Shown piece after piece: positions 45,655 through 55,366 of a stretch of DNA of 64,000 nt. Each line of letters begins with the position of its first letter. Position 1 is the stretch's first letter. Below the pieces are notes generated by a model. That model did no database searches and was not told the DNA's origin. It saw only the letters and a list, made by a program, of their open reading frames with translations. The DNA is taken from the NCBI RefSeq assembly GCF_011516935.1, contig NZ_WOTF01000001.1, positions 186,001 to 250,000 on the forward strand, given 5' to 3'. The DNA is from Acetobacter farinalis. Lineage in GTDB: Bacteria > Pseudomonadota > Alphaproteobacteria > Acetobacterales > Acetobacteraceae. A program made the translations under genes and the position numbers.

Positions 45655-46611
45655 ATGCGTCAGTTCCTGGATTTCGAGAAGCCCGTCGCCGAACTTGAAA
45701 ACAAGATCGACGAGCTGCGTCAAATGACCGACCCCGACGGGGTCAATATCGCCGAAGAAACAGCCCGCCTTTCAGAAAAGGCGGAGAAGCATCTTCGTGC
45801 CATTTATGCCAAGCTCACGCCCTGGCAGAAGGTGCAGGTGGCGCGCCATGCGCAGCGCCCGCACGCACAGGACTATATCAACGCCCTGCTGACCGAATTC
45901 ACCCCTCTGGCGGGTGACCGGCTGTATGCGGATGATAAAGCCATTGTTGGCGGCATAGGCCGCTTTGATGGCCAGCCTGTGGTGGTGATTGGTACGGAAC
46001 GTGGTTCCGACCTTGAAACCCGCCTGTCCCATAATTTTGGCATGGCCCGGCCGGAAGGATACCGGAAGGCCCAGCGGCTGATGAAGCTGGCTGGCCGTTT
46101 CAACCTGCCGATTCTGACCTTTATCGATACCGCGGGCGCATGGCCCGGTATTGATGCCGAGCAGCGCGGGCAGGCTGAAGCCATTGCCCGCTCCATTGAA
46201 GTCTGTCTGGAAGCCCCGGTGCCGCTGATTGCCACCGTGATTGGTGAAGGCGGCTCAGGCGGGGCGGTGGCTCTGGGGGCCGGGGACCGGGTGATGATGC
46301 TGGAACATGCCATCTACTCCGTGATTTCTCCCGAAGCGTGCGCCTCCATCCTGTGGCGTGACCCCAAGCAGGCCAGCACTGCGGCGGAAACGCTGCGGCT
46401 GACCGCGCAGGATCTCTCCCGCCTCGGGCTGATTGACCGGATTATTCCGGAACCGGTGGGTGGCGCGCAGCGTGACCCGCAGGCGGCTCTTGCATCCGTG
46501 CATGATGCTCTGGCTGAAGAACTGAAAGCACTTCTGCCGCTGGCTCCGGCGCGGCTGAAGGAACTGCGGCGCGAGAAATTTCTCGCCATGGGGCGTGAGA
46601 ACCTGTCCTGA
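45655..46611 (+). CDS. accA: Acetyl-CoA carboxylase carboxyltransferase subunit alpha
   Basis: Forms, with AccD, the carboxyltransferase of acetyl-CoA carboxylase that makes malonyl-CoA for fatty acid synthesis. The 318-residue protein (ATG 45655, MRQFLDFEKPVAELENKIDELR) has the Leu-zipper-like N-terminus and the crotonase-like core: RNFGMARPEGYRKAQRLM-type block (HNFGMARPEGYRKAQRLMKLA), TFIDTAGAWPGIDAEQRGQAEAIA, VIGEGGSGGAVALGAGD and YSVISPEACASILWRD. The xerD-accA order is common in alphaproteobacteria. Confidence 0.97.
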   Translation: MRQFLDFEKPVAELENKIDELRQMTDPDGVNIAEETARLSEKAEKHLRAIYAKLTPWQKVQVARHAQRPHAQDYINALLTEFTPLAGDRLYADDKAIVGGIGRFDGQPVVVIGTERGSDLETRLSHNFGMARPEGYRKAQRLMKLAGRFNLPILTFIDTAGAWPGIDAEQRGQAEAIARSIEVCLEAPVPLIATVIGEGGSGGAVALGAGDRVMMLEHAIYSVISPEACASILWRDPKQASTAAETLRLTAQDLSRLGLIDRIIPEPVGGAQRDPQAALASVHDALAEELKALLPLAPARLKELRREKFLAMGRENLS

Positions 46612-46638
46612 GCGGACAGGCCTCACCGGTCCCGATTT

Positions 46639-47394
46639 TCAGGGCGGCAGCTCCCCTTCCACGGGAGCGCCGCCTTTTTCTTTGAGCAGCTCATAAATAG
46701 CCTGCGCGGCCTTTTCCACGGCGTCCCTGTCCTGTCCTTTGGCGACAAGAGCCACGCCCTTGCGGCCATCGTCCCGATGGAACGGGTAAGACCCGAGATC
46801 CAGATCGGGAAACCTGTTCTGAATGGCCTCCAGCCCATCGGCCAGCGCGCCTTCAAACAGGGATGTCGTGTGCCATGTGCGGGAGAAGACCGGGGCTCCC
46901 TGCTTCAGGGTCGGGGCGAGGGCTTCAAACATGGCCCGCATAATTCGGGGCACCCCGGCCATGACATGCACATTGCCTATGCTGAAACCCGGCGCGATGG
47001 ACACCGCATTGGGGATGGGCGTTGCGCCGCGTGGCAGTTTGGCCATGCGCTGGCGGGCAGTATTGAAATTTTCCGCGCCAAAATGCGCCTCCAGCAGCGC
47101 GAAGGTGGGGGGATGAATTTCCCACGGCACACCGAACGCTTCGGCTATGCAGGGGGAGGTGATGTCATCATGCGTGGGGCCGATGCCACCGGTGGTGAAG
47201 ACTTCATCAAACCGGGCGCGGAGTTCCGTCACGGTTTCCACAATGGTTGTGCGGATATCCGGAATAACGCGGATTTCCCGCAGGGGGATGCCCAGTTCGC
47301 CCAGCCGTGTGGCCAGAAACTGAATGTTGTCATCGCGGGTGCGGCCGGAGAGAATCTCATTGCCAATCAGGATAAGCGCTGCGGTGCGACGCAT
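46639..47394 (-). CDS. CinA-type / MoaB-Mog domain protein
   Basis: A 251-residue protein with the molybdopterin-binding fold seen in the N-terminal half of CinA: LILIGNEILSGRTRDDNIQFLATRLGELG, FTTGGIGPTHDDIT, and a C-terminal FSIGNVHVMAGVPRIMRAMFEAL. It lacks the nicotinamide-nucleotide deamidase C-domain of full CinA. In CinA this domain has ADP-ribose pyrophosphatase activity; here the role is unknown. It is convergent with accA and divergent from lysK. Confidence 0.88.
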   Translation of the reverse strand: MRRTAALILIGNEILSGRTRDDNIQFLATRLGELGIPLREIRVIPDIRTTIVETVTELRARFDEVFTTGGIGPTHDDITSPCIAEAFGVPWEIHPPTFALLEAHFGAENFNTARQRMAKLPRGATPIPNAVSIAPGFSIGNVHVMAGVPRIMRAMFEALAPTLKQGAPVFSRTWHTTSLFEGALADGLEAIQNRFPDLDLGSYPFHRDDGRKGVALVAKGQDRDAVEKAAQAIYELLKEKGGAPVEGELPP

Positions 47395-47559
47395 GAAAAA
47401 CCGGTCCTTTCAGCGTGGTCCCGTGGGTGGGAGCAAGCGGCTTGAGGGAAAATGAAGCCCTGTTTGCTCGCGGTCAATGGCCTGGGAAGCCAGCGGGAGA
47501 GGGCCGGAGTGCGTGTTTATGGATTGACCGGGAGCGGTGCAGTTCATAGCTTCCCCCGC

Positions 47560-49182
47560 ATGTCCGAAAACCGCACATCTTCCGAACCCGTTCTTCCCCG
47601 CGCCTGGCCTTTTGAGGAGGCGCGAAAGCTTGCCGAGCATGTGACTGCGCGTGCGGCGTCCAAACCTGATATGGCGGCTGCTCCCGCGCTGCTGGAAACC
47701 GGCTATGGGCCGTCCGGCCTGCCGCATATCGGCACTTTTGGGGAAGTGGCCCGCACATCCTGGGTCCGCCAGGCCTATACGGCGCTGACAGGTCGCCCGA
47801 CCCGCCTGCTGGCGTTTTCGGATGATATGGATGCCCTGCGCAAGGTGCCGGACAATGTGCCGAACCGCGAGATGCTGGAAAAATACATCGGTCAGCCGCT
47901 CTCCCGTGTGCCGGACCCGTTCGGCACGCACGAGTCGTTTGCCGCGCATAACAATGCCCGCCTGTGCAGTTTTCTGGACAGTTTCGGGTTTGACTACGAA
48001 TTTGCCTCTTCCACCCTCTATTACACTTCTGGCCGGTTTGATGCCGCGCTGAAGCGTGTGCTGGAAGTGCATGACGAGATTCTGGCGGTCATCCTGCCGA
48101 CACTCGGGCCGGACCGCCGTGCGACCTATTCGCCCGTTCTGCCGCTGCACCCCCGCACGGGTGAGGTGATGCAGGTGAAGATGGATGCCATTGATGCCGC
48201 GGCAGGCACGGTCCGCTGGACCGATGCGGACGGTGAAACCTTTGAAACACCGGTCACGGGCGGTCATGCCAAAATGCAGTGGAAGGCCGACTGGGCCATG
48301 CGCTGGTATGCTCTGGGCGTTGACTATGAAATGTCCGGCAAGGATCTGATTGACAGTGTGCGCCTCTCAGGCCGCATTTGCAGCATTCTGGGGGGCACAC
48401 CGCCCGCAGGCCTGACCTATGAGCTGTTTCTGGATGAAAACGGCCAGAAAATTTCCAAATCCAAGGGCAATGGTCTCTCGGTGGAGGAATGGCTGCGCTA
48501 TGCGCCGCCGGAAAGCCTTGGCCAGTTTATGTTCAATCAGCCCCAGCGCGCCAAGCGCCTGTTTTTTGATGTGATCCCCAAAACGGCGGATGACTATCTG
48601 GCTCATGTGGAAAAGGCGAAAGCCCTTCAGGGCGAGAACAGTGAGAGTGCGGACCTGAAGGCCAACCCGGCATGGTTCATTCATAAAGGGCTGATTCCCG
48701 CAGATGCGGGCAGCCCGGTGCCGTTTGGCATGCTGCTGAATCTGGCCAGCGTGGCCAATGCGGAAACGCCGGAAGTGCTGTGGGGCTTCATCCGGCGGTA
48801 TGATGCCTCCGTCTCCCCCGAAAGCCACCCGATGCTGGCGTGCCTCGTGCGCCACGCCATTGCCTATTATGTGGATTTCGTGCGGCCTGCCAAAACCTTC
48901 CGCGCACCCACGGATCAGGAACGCGCGGCGCTGGTGGATCTGGCCGAAACCCTGCGCGGGTACACCGGTGAGGCCTCCGATGCCGCAACCTTGCAGAATC
49001 TGGTATTCGAAATTGGCAAGCGGCATGCGTTCGAGCCGCTGCGGAACTGGTTCGGGTGCCTGTATGAAGTGCTGTTGGGCCAGAAGGAAGGCCCGCGCTT
49101 TGGCGGCTTTGTGGCCCTCTATGGCGTGACAGAAACGGTTGCGCTGATTGAAGCCGCACTGCTGCGAGAGCCTCAGGCTTAA
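47560..49182 (+). CDS. lysK: Lysyl-tRNA synthetase, class I
   Basis: Class I LysRS, the form used by archaea and many alphaproteobacteria instead of the class II LysS. The 540-residue protein (ATG 47560, [10 protein letters not shown]) has the HIGH-type motif in [16 protein letters not shown] near residue 50 and KMSKS-type [16 protein letters not shown] near 303, with the class-I LysRS helical C-terminal domain. The frame is open 36 codons further upstream, without similarity. An MprF-like gene follows after 19 bases, so a supplier of Lys-tRNA and a possible consumer are side by side. Confidence 0.96.
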   Translation: MSENRTSSEPVLPRAWPFEEARKLAEHVTARAASKPDMAAAPALLETGYGPSGLPHIGTFGEVARTSWVRQAYTALTGRPTRLLAFSDDMDALRKVPDNVPNREMLEKYIGQPLSRVPDPFGTHESFAAHNNARLCSFLDSFGFDYEFASSTLYYTSGRFDAALKRVLEVHDEILAVILPTLGPDRRATYSPVLPLHPRTGEVMQVKMDAIDAAAGTVRWTDADGETFETPVTGGHAKMQWKADWAMRWYALGVDYEMSGKDLIDSVRLSGRICSILGGTPPAGLTYELFLDENGQKISKSKGNGLSVEEWLRYAPPESLGQFMFNQPQRAKRLFFDVIPKTADDYLAHVEKAKALQGENSESADLKANPAWFIHKGLIPADAGSPVPFGMLLNLASVANAETPEVLWGFIRRYDASVSPESHPMLACLVRHAIAYYVDFVRPAKTFRAPTDQERAALVDLAETLRGYTGEASDAATLQNLVFEIGKRHAFEPLRNWFGCLYEVLLGQKEGPRFGGFVALYGVTETVALIEAALLREPQA

Positions 49183-49201
49183 ACGCGGGAGTCTTGTCTC
49201 C

Positions 49202-51274
49202 ATGGTGAAGAACGTGTCGTCATCACCGCAGAGAGAGGTGCCCGGACTGCCTCCGGAGAGACCGTGGTGGCAGCGGTGCCTGAAGCATCTGCCTCATCTT
49301 CTGGGGCTGCTGCTGATGGTGGCTGCCATCGGGGTGGTGCAGCATGAACTGCGCCATCTGCGGCTTGCCGATATCAAGGAAGCCATGATGGCCATCCCCC
49401 CCCGCCAGCTCTGGCTGGGGGTGGGCTGCACGTTCCTTTCCTATTTTGTCCTGTCCTTTTATGACCGGCTTGCCGTCATGCAGGTCGGCTACCGGCAGAT
49501 CCCCTTCCGGCGCACGGCGTTCGCGGCATTCTGCTCTTATGTGCTCTCCCACAATCTCGGCTTTTCAGCTGTGTCTGGCGCTGCGGTGCGCTACCGGCTC
49601 TACCGGAACTGGGGGGTAGGCTCTTTTGCCATAGCGCAGATTATCGCCTTCTGTTCGGCCACGTATCTGCTGGGCGCGGCTGTGCTGATTGGTGGCGTGC
49701 TGGTGTGGAAGCCGCAGGTTATTCCCATGGCGGGCTCCCATGTGCCGCCGCTGGTGCTCACGCTGGCCGGTGTGCTGTTGTGGCTGGGCGTGCTGGCGTA
49801 TATCGGCATGGCCTTCCGGGTGCGGACCTGCAGCATGCGCAAATGGACGGTTGACCTGCCATCCCCCCGGATGGCCGTGATGCAGACTGTGGTGGCCGCG
49901 GCGGATGTGGCGGCCACGGCGGCCATTGCCTATGTGCTTCTGCCGCCGGGTGTGGGGGTGGATTACCCGTCCTTTCTGGCAATCTATATTGCCTCCTACA
50001 CTGCCGGGCTGATTGCCAGCGTGCCGGGTGGGCTTGGCGTGTTTGATGGCATGATGCTGCTGGCGCTGGGGCCGTATATGCCTGCGCCGCAAATTCTGGG
50101 TGTGGTGCTCATTTTCCGGCTGTTTTACTACATTATTCCACTGTTTATGGCGGGGGTGATGTTCGCCGGGCATGAGCTGTTCCTGCGTGGGGATGACGCG
50201 CTGGCACGGAAGAAAAGACGTAAGCAGAAAAACGTCAGCGCCGTGCGTATCCGCCCCAGTCAGGTGGTGCGCGAGAGCGAGGCCGATTTTTCCGTGGCGG
50301 TGGCAACCGGAACAGTCTCTCTGTGCGGCCTGATGCTGATCTGCCTCGTGCTGCTGGACCCCGTGCCCAAGCTCGGTGTGGTGCAGGGGCTGTTTTTTTC
50401 AGCGGCCGGGTCTGTCAGCAATTACCTTCTCTCCCTGATGGGCGTTGCGCTGATTGGTCTGGCTATTGGTCTCTCACAGCGTGTCACTCTGGCGTGGCGC
50501 GGGACACTGGTGCTGCTGGTGACAGCGGCGGTGCTGACCTTCCTGCGTGGCAATACGGTGCTGGTGCCGGTCATGCTGGGGCTTTCCGCGTTTCTGGTTG
50601 CCCCCTTCCGGGCCTGCTATTACCGGCGCTCCCGCCTGTTGAGTGAACCGCTTTCAACTTCCACGCTGCTCTACCTGTTGCTGCTGTTCGCGTGCGTGGT
50701 GGCGCTGGCAAACCGGCATGGGGCGGGAAGCTGGTGGCAGATGGTGTTTGTCTTCCCCTCATCGGGTGCGGTCCGCTGGACCATTGCTCTGGCTGTGCTG
50801 CTGGCACTGGTTGTGATCGGCCGGCTGATGTGGCCGGGGCGGGTTACTGTTCGCCCGTGGGATGAGGCCGCCTATGCGCAGTACCTCACGCTGGATCATG
50901 CCCTGCCATGCGTGCAGGATTTTCACCCTGAAGGGTTTGTGACAGGCGAAACTGGTGAGGCCGTGATTCCCGTCTGCCGCCGTGGCGAGTTTCTTGTAGG
51001 GCTGGGAGACCCGGCCGGAGAACAGGAAGATAGCGTGTCCGCCATCTGGCGCCTGCGCGATCTGGCGCTGCAGGAAGGCATCAAGCCTGTTTTCTGGAAG
51101 GTGGGAAGCGCGTTTTTGCGTATTTATGACGATATTGGCCAAAGTGTCTGGCCGATGGAGGATGGCACGGGGCTGCATTTCTGCTATCCGGCGGAAGACA
51201 TTGCTCTCGCCTCCAGGTTTTTTGCCACCTATAAGAACGGTAGAGAGACGTCTCCGGCATCCGCCGGGCAATAA
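49202..51274 (+). CDS. MprF-like membrane protein with shortened DUF2156 domain
   Basis: A 690-residue protein. The first ~330 residues are a multi-helix flippase-like domain (UPF0104 / LPG synthase TM) with SHNLGFSAVSGAAVRYRLY and SYTAGLIASVPGGLGVFDGMM. A second set of helices follows to about residue 540. The last ~130 residues resemble only the first part of the DUF2156 aminoacyltransferase domain (VTVRPWDEAAYAQYL, FLVGLGDPAG, FWKVGSAFLRIYDDIG), which is ~300 residues in MprF lysyltransferases. The protein may flip aminoacylated or other lipids without synthesising them, or act with a separate transferase. A run of eight C lies at 49396-49403 in its 5' part. Confidence 0.8.
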   Translation: MVKNVSSSPQREVPGLPPERPWWQRCLKHLPHLLGLLLMVAAIGVVQHELRHLRLADIKEAMMAIPPRQLWLGVGCTFLSYFVLSFYDRLAVMQVGYRQIPFRRTAFAAFCSYVLSHNLGFSAVSGAAVRYRLYRNWGVGSFAIAQIIAFCSATYLLGAAVLIGGVLVWKPQVIPMAGSHVPPLVLTLAGVLLWLGVLAYIGMAFRVRTCSMRKWTVDLPSPRMAVMQTVVAAADVAATAAIAYVLLPPGVGVDYPSFLAIYIASYTAGLIASVPGGLGVFDGMMLLALGPYMPAPQILGVVLIFRLFYYIIPLFMAGVMFAGHELFLRGDDALARKKRRKQKNVSAVRIRPSQVVRESEADFSVAVATGTVSLCGLMLICLVLLDPVPKLGVVQGLFFSAAGSVSNYLLSLMGVALIGLAIGLSQRVTLAWRGTLVLLVTAAVLTFLRGNTVLVPVMLGLSAFLVAPFRACYYRRSRLLSEPLSTSTLLYLLLLFACVVALANRHGAGSWWQMVFVFPSSGAVRWTIALAVLLALVVIGRLMWPGRVTVRPWDEAAYAQYLTLDHALPCVQDFHPEGFVTGETGEAVIPVCRRGEFLVGLGDPAGEQEDSVSAIWRLRDLALQEGIKPVFWKVGSAFLRIYDDIGQSVWPMEDGTGLHFCYPAEDIALASRFFATYKNGRETSPASAGQ

Positions 51275-51344
51275 ATTTTATGTGCCGGGTTTCGGAGGCG
51301 CTGTTCAGGTGCTTTCTCAGAAGCCGGCTTTGCTGGGTACGTGC

Positions 51345-52073
51345 ATGTCGGCTGATTTTACTGCCTCGTTGTTCAGCGGAGGGGCTGCCCGTGTGGCAAC
51401 AACCTCTTTCCTGCTGTCCTTTCCGGCACTTTTCTCCATTGTAAACCCGTTCGGGGCGTCGCTGATTTTTGCGCAAGCCACGGCTGGCCGTTCCCGTGGT
51501 GAGATTTTTGCGTTGGCGCGGCTGGTGGCCTTTTACTCCTTCGTCCTGATGGTGGTGTCCATCTGGTGCGGCGGGAAGGTGCTGGTGTTTTTCGGCGTGA
51601 CCTTGAACGCCCTGCGCGTTGCGGGCGGAACGGTGGTGGCCGTTCGGGCGTGGGGGCTGCTGCAAACCCCGGAAAGTATTGAAGCGCAAAAGGAAAAGCA
51701 GGCTCTTCAGGGTGGCAAGACCGTGCGCTCTCCCAACTGGTCTGATGCCGCGTTTTTTCCGCTGGCCATGCCGTTCACCGTGGGGCCGGGGACCATTGCC
51801 GTGGCCATTGCACTGGGTTCGGGGTGCCCGCCGGGTGAGCCGTTTCTGGCGTATGAAGGGGGTATTACCTTCGCGGCGGTGTGCGTGGTGCTGATTGTCT
51901 GGGCGACCTATGCCGGCTCAGAAACACTGGTGTCCATGCTGGGTGTGACCGGAACCCGTATTGTCAGCCGTATGGCCGCTCTCGTGCTGCTGTGTATTGG
52001 CGTGCAGATTCTGGCCTCCGGTGTGCAGGGGTTTGCTGTGGACATGTGGCACCACATCAAGGCTTCAGGCTGA
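51345..52073 (+). CDS. MarC-family integral membrane protein
   Basis: A 242-residue protein with six predicted membrane segments. Family markers are SIVNPFGASLIFAQAT near residue 30, the loop between helices 3 and 4, AAFFPLAMPFTVGPGTIAVAIALG, and the final LVLLCIGVQILASGVQGF. The function of MarC proteins is unknown; the old antibiotic-resistance link is not supported. Start ATG 51345 follows 70 bases behind the MprF-like gene. It is convergent with rlmJ. Confidence 0.93.
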   Translation: MSADFTASLFSGGAARVATTSFLLSFPALFSIVNPFGASLIFAQATAGRSRGEIFALARLVAFYSFVLMVVSIWCGGKVLVFFGVTLNALRVAGGTVVAVRAWGLLQTPESIEAQKEKQALQGGKTVRSPNWSDAAFFPLAMPFTVGPGTIAVAIALGSGCPPGEPFLAYEGGITFAAVCVVLIVWATYAGSETLVSMLGVTGTRIVSRMAALVLLCIGVQILASGVQGFAVDMWHHIKASG

Positions 52074-52154
52074 GGCGAAAATCCGGGCCGGGTTTTCTCC
52101 GTCCGGGGTTTGTGAGGGCAGGCGGCACAGGAGCCGCGCTGCCCTTTTTTGTGT

Positions 52155-52976
52155 CTATTCGGCGGTAATCCGCGTTACCGTGGCATCCTGCGCATGCAGC
52201 AGGGTTTTCAGCCGGTTGAGCTGGGCCGTAGCCTGTTCCGCAAATCCATAAGGCGGGTTGATGACAACCAGCCCCGCGCCGTTCAGGCGGTCCGGGTCCA
52301 CAGGTTTGCGCATCAGCAGTGCAGCCGCCAGAACATCAGGCACTTCGGCCTCCTGCAGGGCGGTATGGAACGCCCGGACAGGTGTGCGGTGCTTGATCGG
52401 GTACCAGATGGCAATAACACCGGTGGGGAAGCGCGTGCGGATGGTGTGCACGGCGTCTGTCAGCCGGTTGAACTCGCCGGGTTCCTCAAAGGGCGGATCA
52501 ATCAGAACCAGACCGCGTTTGGCCGTTTTGGGGGGCAGCAGGGCACGCAGGGCCTCATACCCATCGCGCTCATGCACAAACACGTTCGGGGTGCGGGTAA
52601 ACAGGCCGTAGAGCTTGCGCTTGTCCTCCGGGTGCTTCTCGCAGCACAGCAGTTCATCCTGCGGGCGGAGCATCAGGGCGGTAAGAAGCGGGGAGCCGGG
52701 ATAGATACGGGGGCCACCGGCCTGTTTCACCAGATCCAGCCAAGGGGCGAGGGGGCTTTCCGGCCCTTCTCCCTCCAGCAGGCCAAAGCCCGTTTTCCAT
52801 TCCTGTGTTTTTTCCGCTTCCTCGCTGGTCAGGTCATACCGGCCAAGGCCGGCATGTGTGTCCAGCACCATGAACGGGCTGGGTTTGCGCAGAAAATGGC
52901 CGAGCAGCGAGACCAGAAGCGCATGCTTCATGCAGTCCGCAAAGTTTCCGGCGTGGAAGGCGTGGCGATAGTTCAT
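52155..52976 (-). CDS. rlmJ: 23S rRNA (adenine2030-N6)-methyltransferase
   Basis: Methylates A2030 of 23S rRNA. The 273-residue protein begins MNYRHAFHAGNFADCMKHALL, a nearly invariant RlmJ N-terminus. It has motif I LDTHAGLGRYDL with the characteristic subdomain insert, and the catalytic N6-adenine motif IDPPFEEPGEF near residue 160, ending with VINPPYGF. The start overlaps the tsaD stop in an ATGA junction, so the two RNA-modification genes are coupled. Confidence 0.96.
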   Translation of the reverse strand: MNYRHAFHAGNFADCMKHALLVSLLGHFLRKPSPFMVLDTHAGLGRYDLTSEEAEKTQEWKTGFGLLEGEGPESPLAPWLDLVKQAGGPRIYPGSPLLTALMLRPQDELLCCEKHPEDKRKLYGLFTRTPNVFVHERDGYEALRALLPPKTAKRGLVLIDPPFEEPGEFNRLTDAVHTIRTRFPTGVIAIWYPIKHRTPVRAFHTALQEAEVPDVLAAALLMRKPVDPDRLNGAGLVVINPPYGFAEQATAQLNRLKTLLHAQDATVTRITAE

Positions 52977-54109
52977 GCAATACTCTCTAGCGGGGCGAAG
53001 CGGCTGGCCATGTCTTCCAGTGGCCAGCGGGGGCGGGGGCGCGTGGTGCTGTCTTCCGGCTGGGGCAGGCCCAGTGCGGCGGCTTCCCGGCAGGTTTCAA
53101 GGGCCGCCCAGCCGACCATCACGGCGTTATCCGTGCACAGGCGCAGTGGCGGGGCGGCAAAGCGGAGGCCGGCACCTGCCGCCACCTGCTCCAGCCGGGC
53201 GCGCAGCACGCTATTGGCGGCCACACCGCCTGCGGCCACCAGCAGGCTGGCTTCGGGCATCATATGCAGGGCGTTGGTAATGCGGTCTGCCACCACATCA
53301 GCCACGGCCTGCTGGAAGGAGGCGGCAAGATCCGCCGCGAACTGGTGCGGCAGAGGGTCTTGACCATACGGGGCCAGCTTCTGGGAAAGGGCTGTTTTCA
53401 GGCCGGAGAAGGAGAAATCGCACCCCGCGCGGCCCATCAGCGGGCGGGGCAGGGGGATAGCGTTCGGGTTGCCCGCCAGAGCCAGCTTTTCCAGTGCCGG
53501 GCCACCGGGCCAGCCAAGGCCGAGCATCTTGGCAACCTTGTCGAACGCTTCTCCCGCAGCATCATCAATCGTGCCGCCCAGCTTGCGGTATCGGCCAACG
53601 CCGTCCACCGCAATGCACTGGCAGTGGCCACCCGAGACAAGCAGCAGAAGGTATGGGAAGGCCGCGCCATCGGGCACAAGCCCCGGCAGGCGGGCTGTCA
53701 GCGCATGGGCTTCCACATGATTGACGGCAACAAAGGGCTTCCCGAGTGAAAGCGCCAGCCCCTTGGCGAAGCTGGCCCCCACAATCAGGCCACCAATCAG
53801 CCCCGGCCCGGTGCTGGCGGCTACAAAACCAATCTCCTGCGGTGTCATGCCCGCCGCGTCCAGCGTGGCCTGTACGAGCCCGGGCAGCAGGGCCAGATGG
53901 GCGCGGGCGGCAATTTCCGGCACCACACCGCCAAATTCCGCATGCCCGTCCTGAGACACGATTTTTTGAGCCAGACACACGCCCTCGGCAGAGAGAATGG
54001 CGCAGGCAGTTTCATCGCAGGACGATTCGATGGCTAGAACCGGGCCGCCTGCAAACCCCTGTGCGGGGCCAGATACAGGGCTGTTTTTCTGCGTGTTCCC
54101 ATCTGTCAT
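52973..54109 (-). CDS. tsaD: tRNA threonylcarbamoyladenosine synthase, TsaD
   Basis: Transfers the threonylcarbamoyl group to A37 of ANN-decoding tRNAs, with TsaB and TsaE. The 378-residue ASKHA-fold protein has VLAIESSCDETACAIL, the metal-binding NHVEAHALTAR (HxxxH), LLLVSGGHCQCIAV, GGTIDDAAGEAFDKVAKMLGLGWPGGP and the C-terminal CTDNAVMVGWAALE. ATG 54109 is preferred over a longer frame to 54154. Divergent hemC shares a 173-base spacer; this tsaD/hemC divergon is a recurrent alphaproteobacterial order. Confidence 0.97.
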   Translation of the reverse strand: MTDGNTQKNSPVSGPAQGFAGGPVLAIESSCDETACAILSAEGVCLAQKIVSQDGHAEFGGVVPEIAARAHLALLPGLVQATLDAAGMTPQEIGFVAASTGPGLIGGLIVGASFAKGLALSLGKPFVAVNHVEAHALTARLPGLVPDGAAFPYLLLLVSGGHCQCIAVDGVGRYRKLGGTIDDAAGEAFDKVAKMLGLGWPGGPALEKLALAGNPNAIPLPRPLMGRAGCDFSFSGLKTALSQKLAPYGQDPLPHQFAADLAASFQQAVADVVADRITNALHMMPEASLLVAAGGVAANSVLRARLEQVAAGAGLRFAAPPLRLCTDNAVMVGWAALETCREAAALGLPQPEDSTTRPRPRWPLEDMASRFAPLESIA

Positions 54110-54282
54110 GGCTCTGTGGTTCCGTGTGCTGCAAGGGTGGACAAACCGTGCCATTCCGTGTGTGATCCGGGTCCGAAACGGTATGCTGCGCGTGCCGTGC
54201 GCCTCTGGGGCGCAAGTTTTTCAGACCTTTCTGACATGATGGCTTCTTGTCCTTTCTCCATTCCCGGTAATAGACACATCTT
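54110..54282. promoter_or_regulatory. tsaD/hemC divergent promoter region
   Basis: This 173-base spacer must hold both promoters. It becomes T/C-rich near the hemC start (CTTGTCCTTTCTCC). I see no palindromic operator or confident promoter boxes. Confidence 0.4.
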
Positions 54283-55353
54283 ATGGACTCAGCCTACCCT
54301 TCCTCGACTGCCCCTTCGCCCGCGCTGCAGAAAGTTGCAGCGGAAGCGGCGGCCCGCCAGAAAAAGACCTCCGGGCATTCGTCCCGTCGTCTTCTGCCCC
54401 TCCGTGTCGGAACCCGCGGTTCGCCCCTCGCGCTGGTCCAGACCCGTGCCTTTCTGACCATGCTCACACGCTTCTGCCCCGTTCTGCGGGACATGGGGGC
54501 GTTTCAGGAGCACCAGATCAACACCACGGGTGATCAGGTTCAGGACCGGCGTCTGGCCGAGATTGGCGGCAAGGGGCTGTTTGCCAAGGAAATTCATGAG
54601 GCTCTTTCTGATGGGCGGATTGATTTTGCCGTCCACAGCCTGAAGGACCTTGAAACCACCCTGCCGCCCGGGCTTGTGCTGGCCTGCACGCTGCGGCGTG
54701 AAGATGCGCGGGATGCGCTGATTCTCGGCCCCACGCTCGCGCCGACGGACCCGGATGATCCGTATTCCGCCCTGCCGCAGGGTGCGATGGTCGGGTGTGC
54801 CTCCGTCCGCCGTCAGGCACAGATGCTGCATGTGCGGCCTGACCTGAAGTTCGGGCTGCTGCGCGGCAATGTCCAGACGCGACTCGATAAGCTGGTGGCG
54901 CGCCAGTGTGATGCCACGCTGCTGGCTCTGGCTGGCCTGCGCCGTCTGGGCATGGAGGAGCGTGCGTCTCTGGTGCTGTCTCCCACCGTGATGGTGCCTG
55001 CCGCAGGGCAGGGCATTGTGGGGGTGACGGTGCGTGAGGATGATGTCGAGCTGCGCGAGCTGCTTGCCGCTATTGAAGACTATGAAGCCCGCGCCGTGGC
55101 AACGGCGGAACGTGCGCTTCTGGCGGAGCTGGATGGCTCCTGCCGCACGCCTATTGGTGGATATGCGCAGTTAATTCCGGTTGTGGCGGGGGAAGCCCCG
55201 AAGCTGCACCTGACCGGCCTTGTGGCGCGGGAGGATGGCTCTTTCCTGCTCAAGCGGGATATCAGCGGTGCGCCGGAAGATGCGGCGCGTCTGGGCCGGG
55301 AGCTGGGTGAAAGCCTGCGGGCTGACAGCCCTTCCGACATTTTTGAAGAGTGA
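54283..55353 (+). CDS. hemC: Porphobilinogen deaminase (hydroxymethylbilane synthase)
   Basis: Joins four porphobilinogens into hydroxymethylbilane in haem synthesis. The 356-residue protein carries an N-terminal extension of about 40 residues, Ala/Ser/Lys-rich, before the core begins at LRVGTRGSPLALVQT. Core motifs are GDQVQDRRLAEIGGKGLFAKEIHEAL, DFAVHSLKDLETTLP, GCASVRRQAQMLHVRPDL and the dipyrromethane-cofactor cysteine in ELDGSCRTPIGGYA. It is followed by hemD after 13 bases, so two consecutive steps are cotranscribed. Confidence 0.97.
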   Translation: MDSAYPSSTAPSPALQKVAAEAAARQKKTSGHSSRRLLPLRVGTRGSPLALVQTRAFLTMLTRFCPVLRDMGAFQEHQINTTGDQVQDRRLAEIGGKGLFAKEIHEALSDGRIDFAVHSLKDLETTLPPGLVLACTLRREDARDALILGPTLAPTDPDDPYSALPQGAMVGCASVRRQAQMLHVRPDLKFGLLRGNVQTRLDKLVARQCDATLLALAGLRRLGMEERASLVLSPTVMVPAAGQGIVGVTVREDDVELRELLAAIEDYEARAVATAERALLAELDGSCRTPIGGYAQLIPVVAGEAPKLHLTGLVAREDGSFLLKRDISGAPEDAARLGRELGESLRADSPSDIFEE

Positions 55354-55366
55354 ACCTGCCGCCCTG

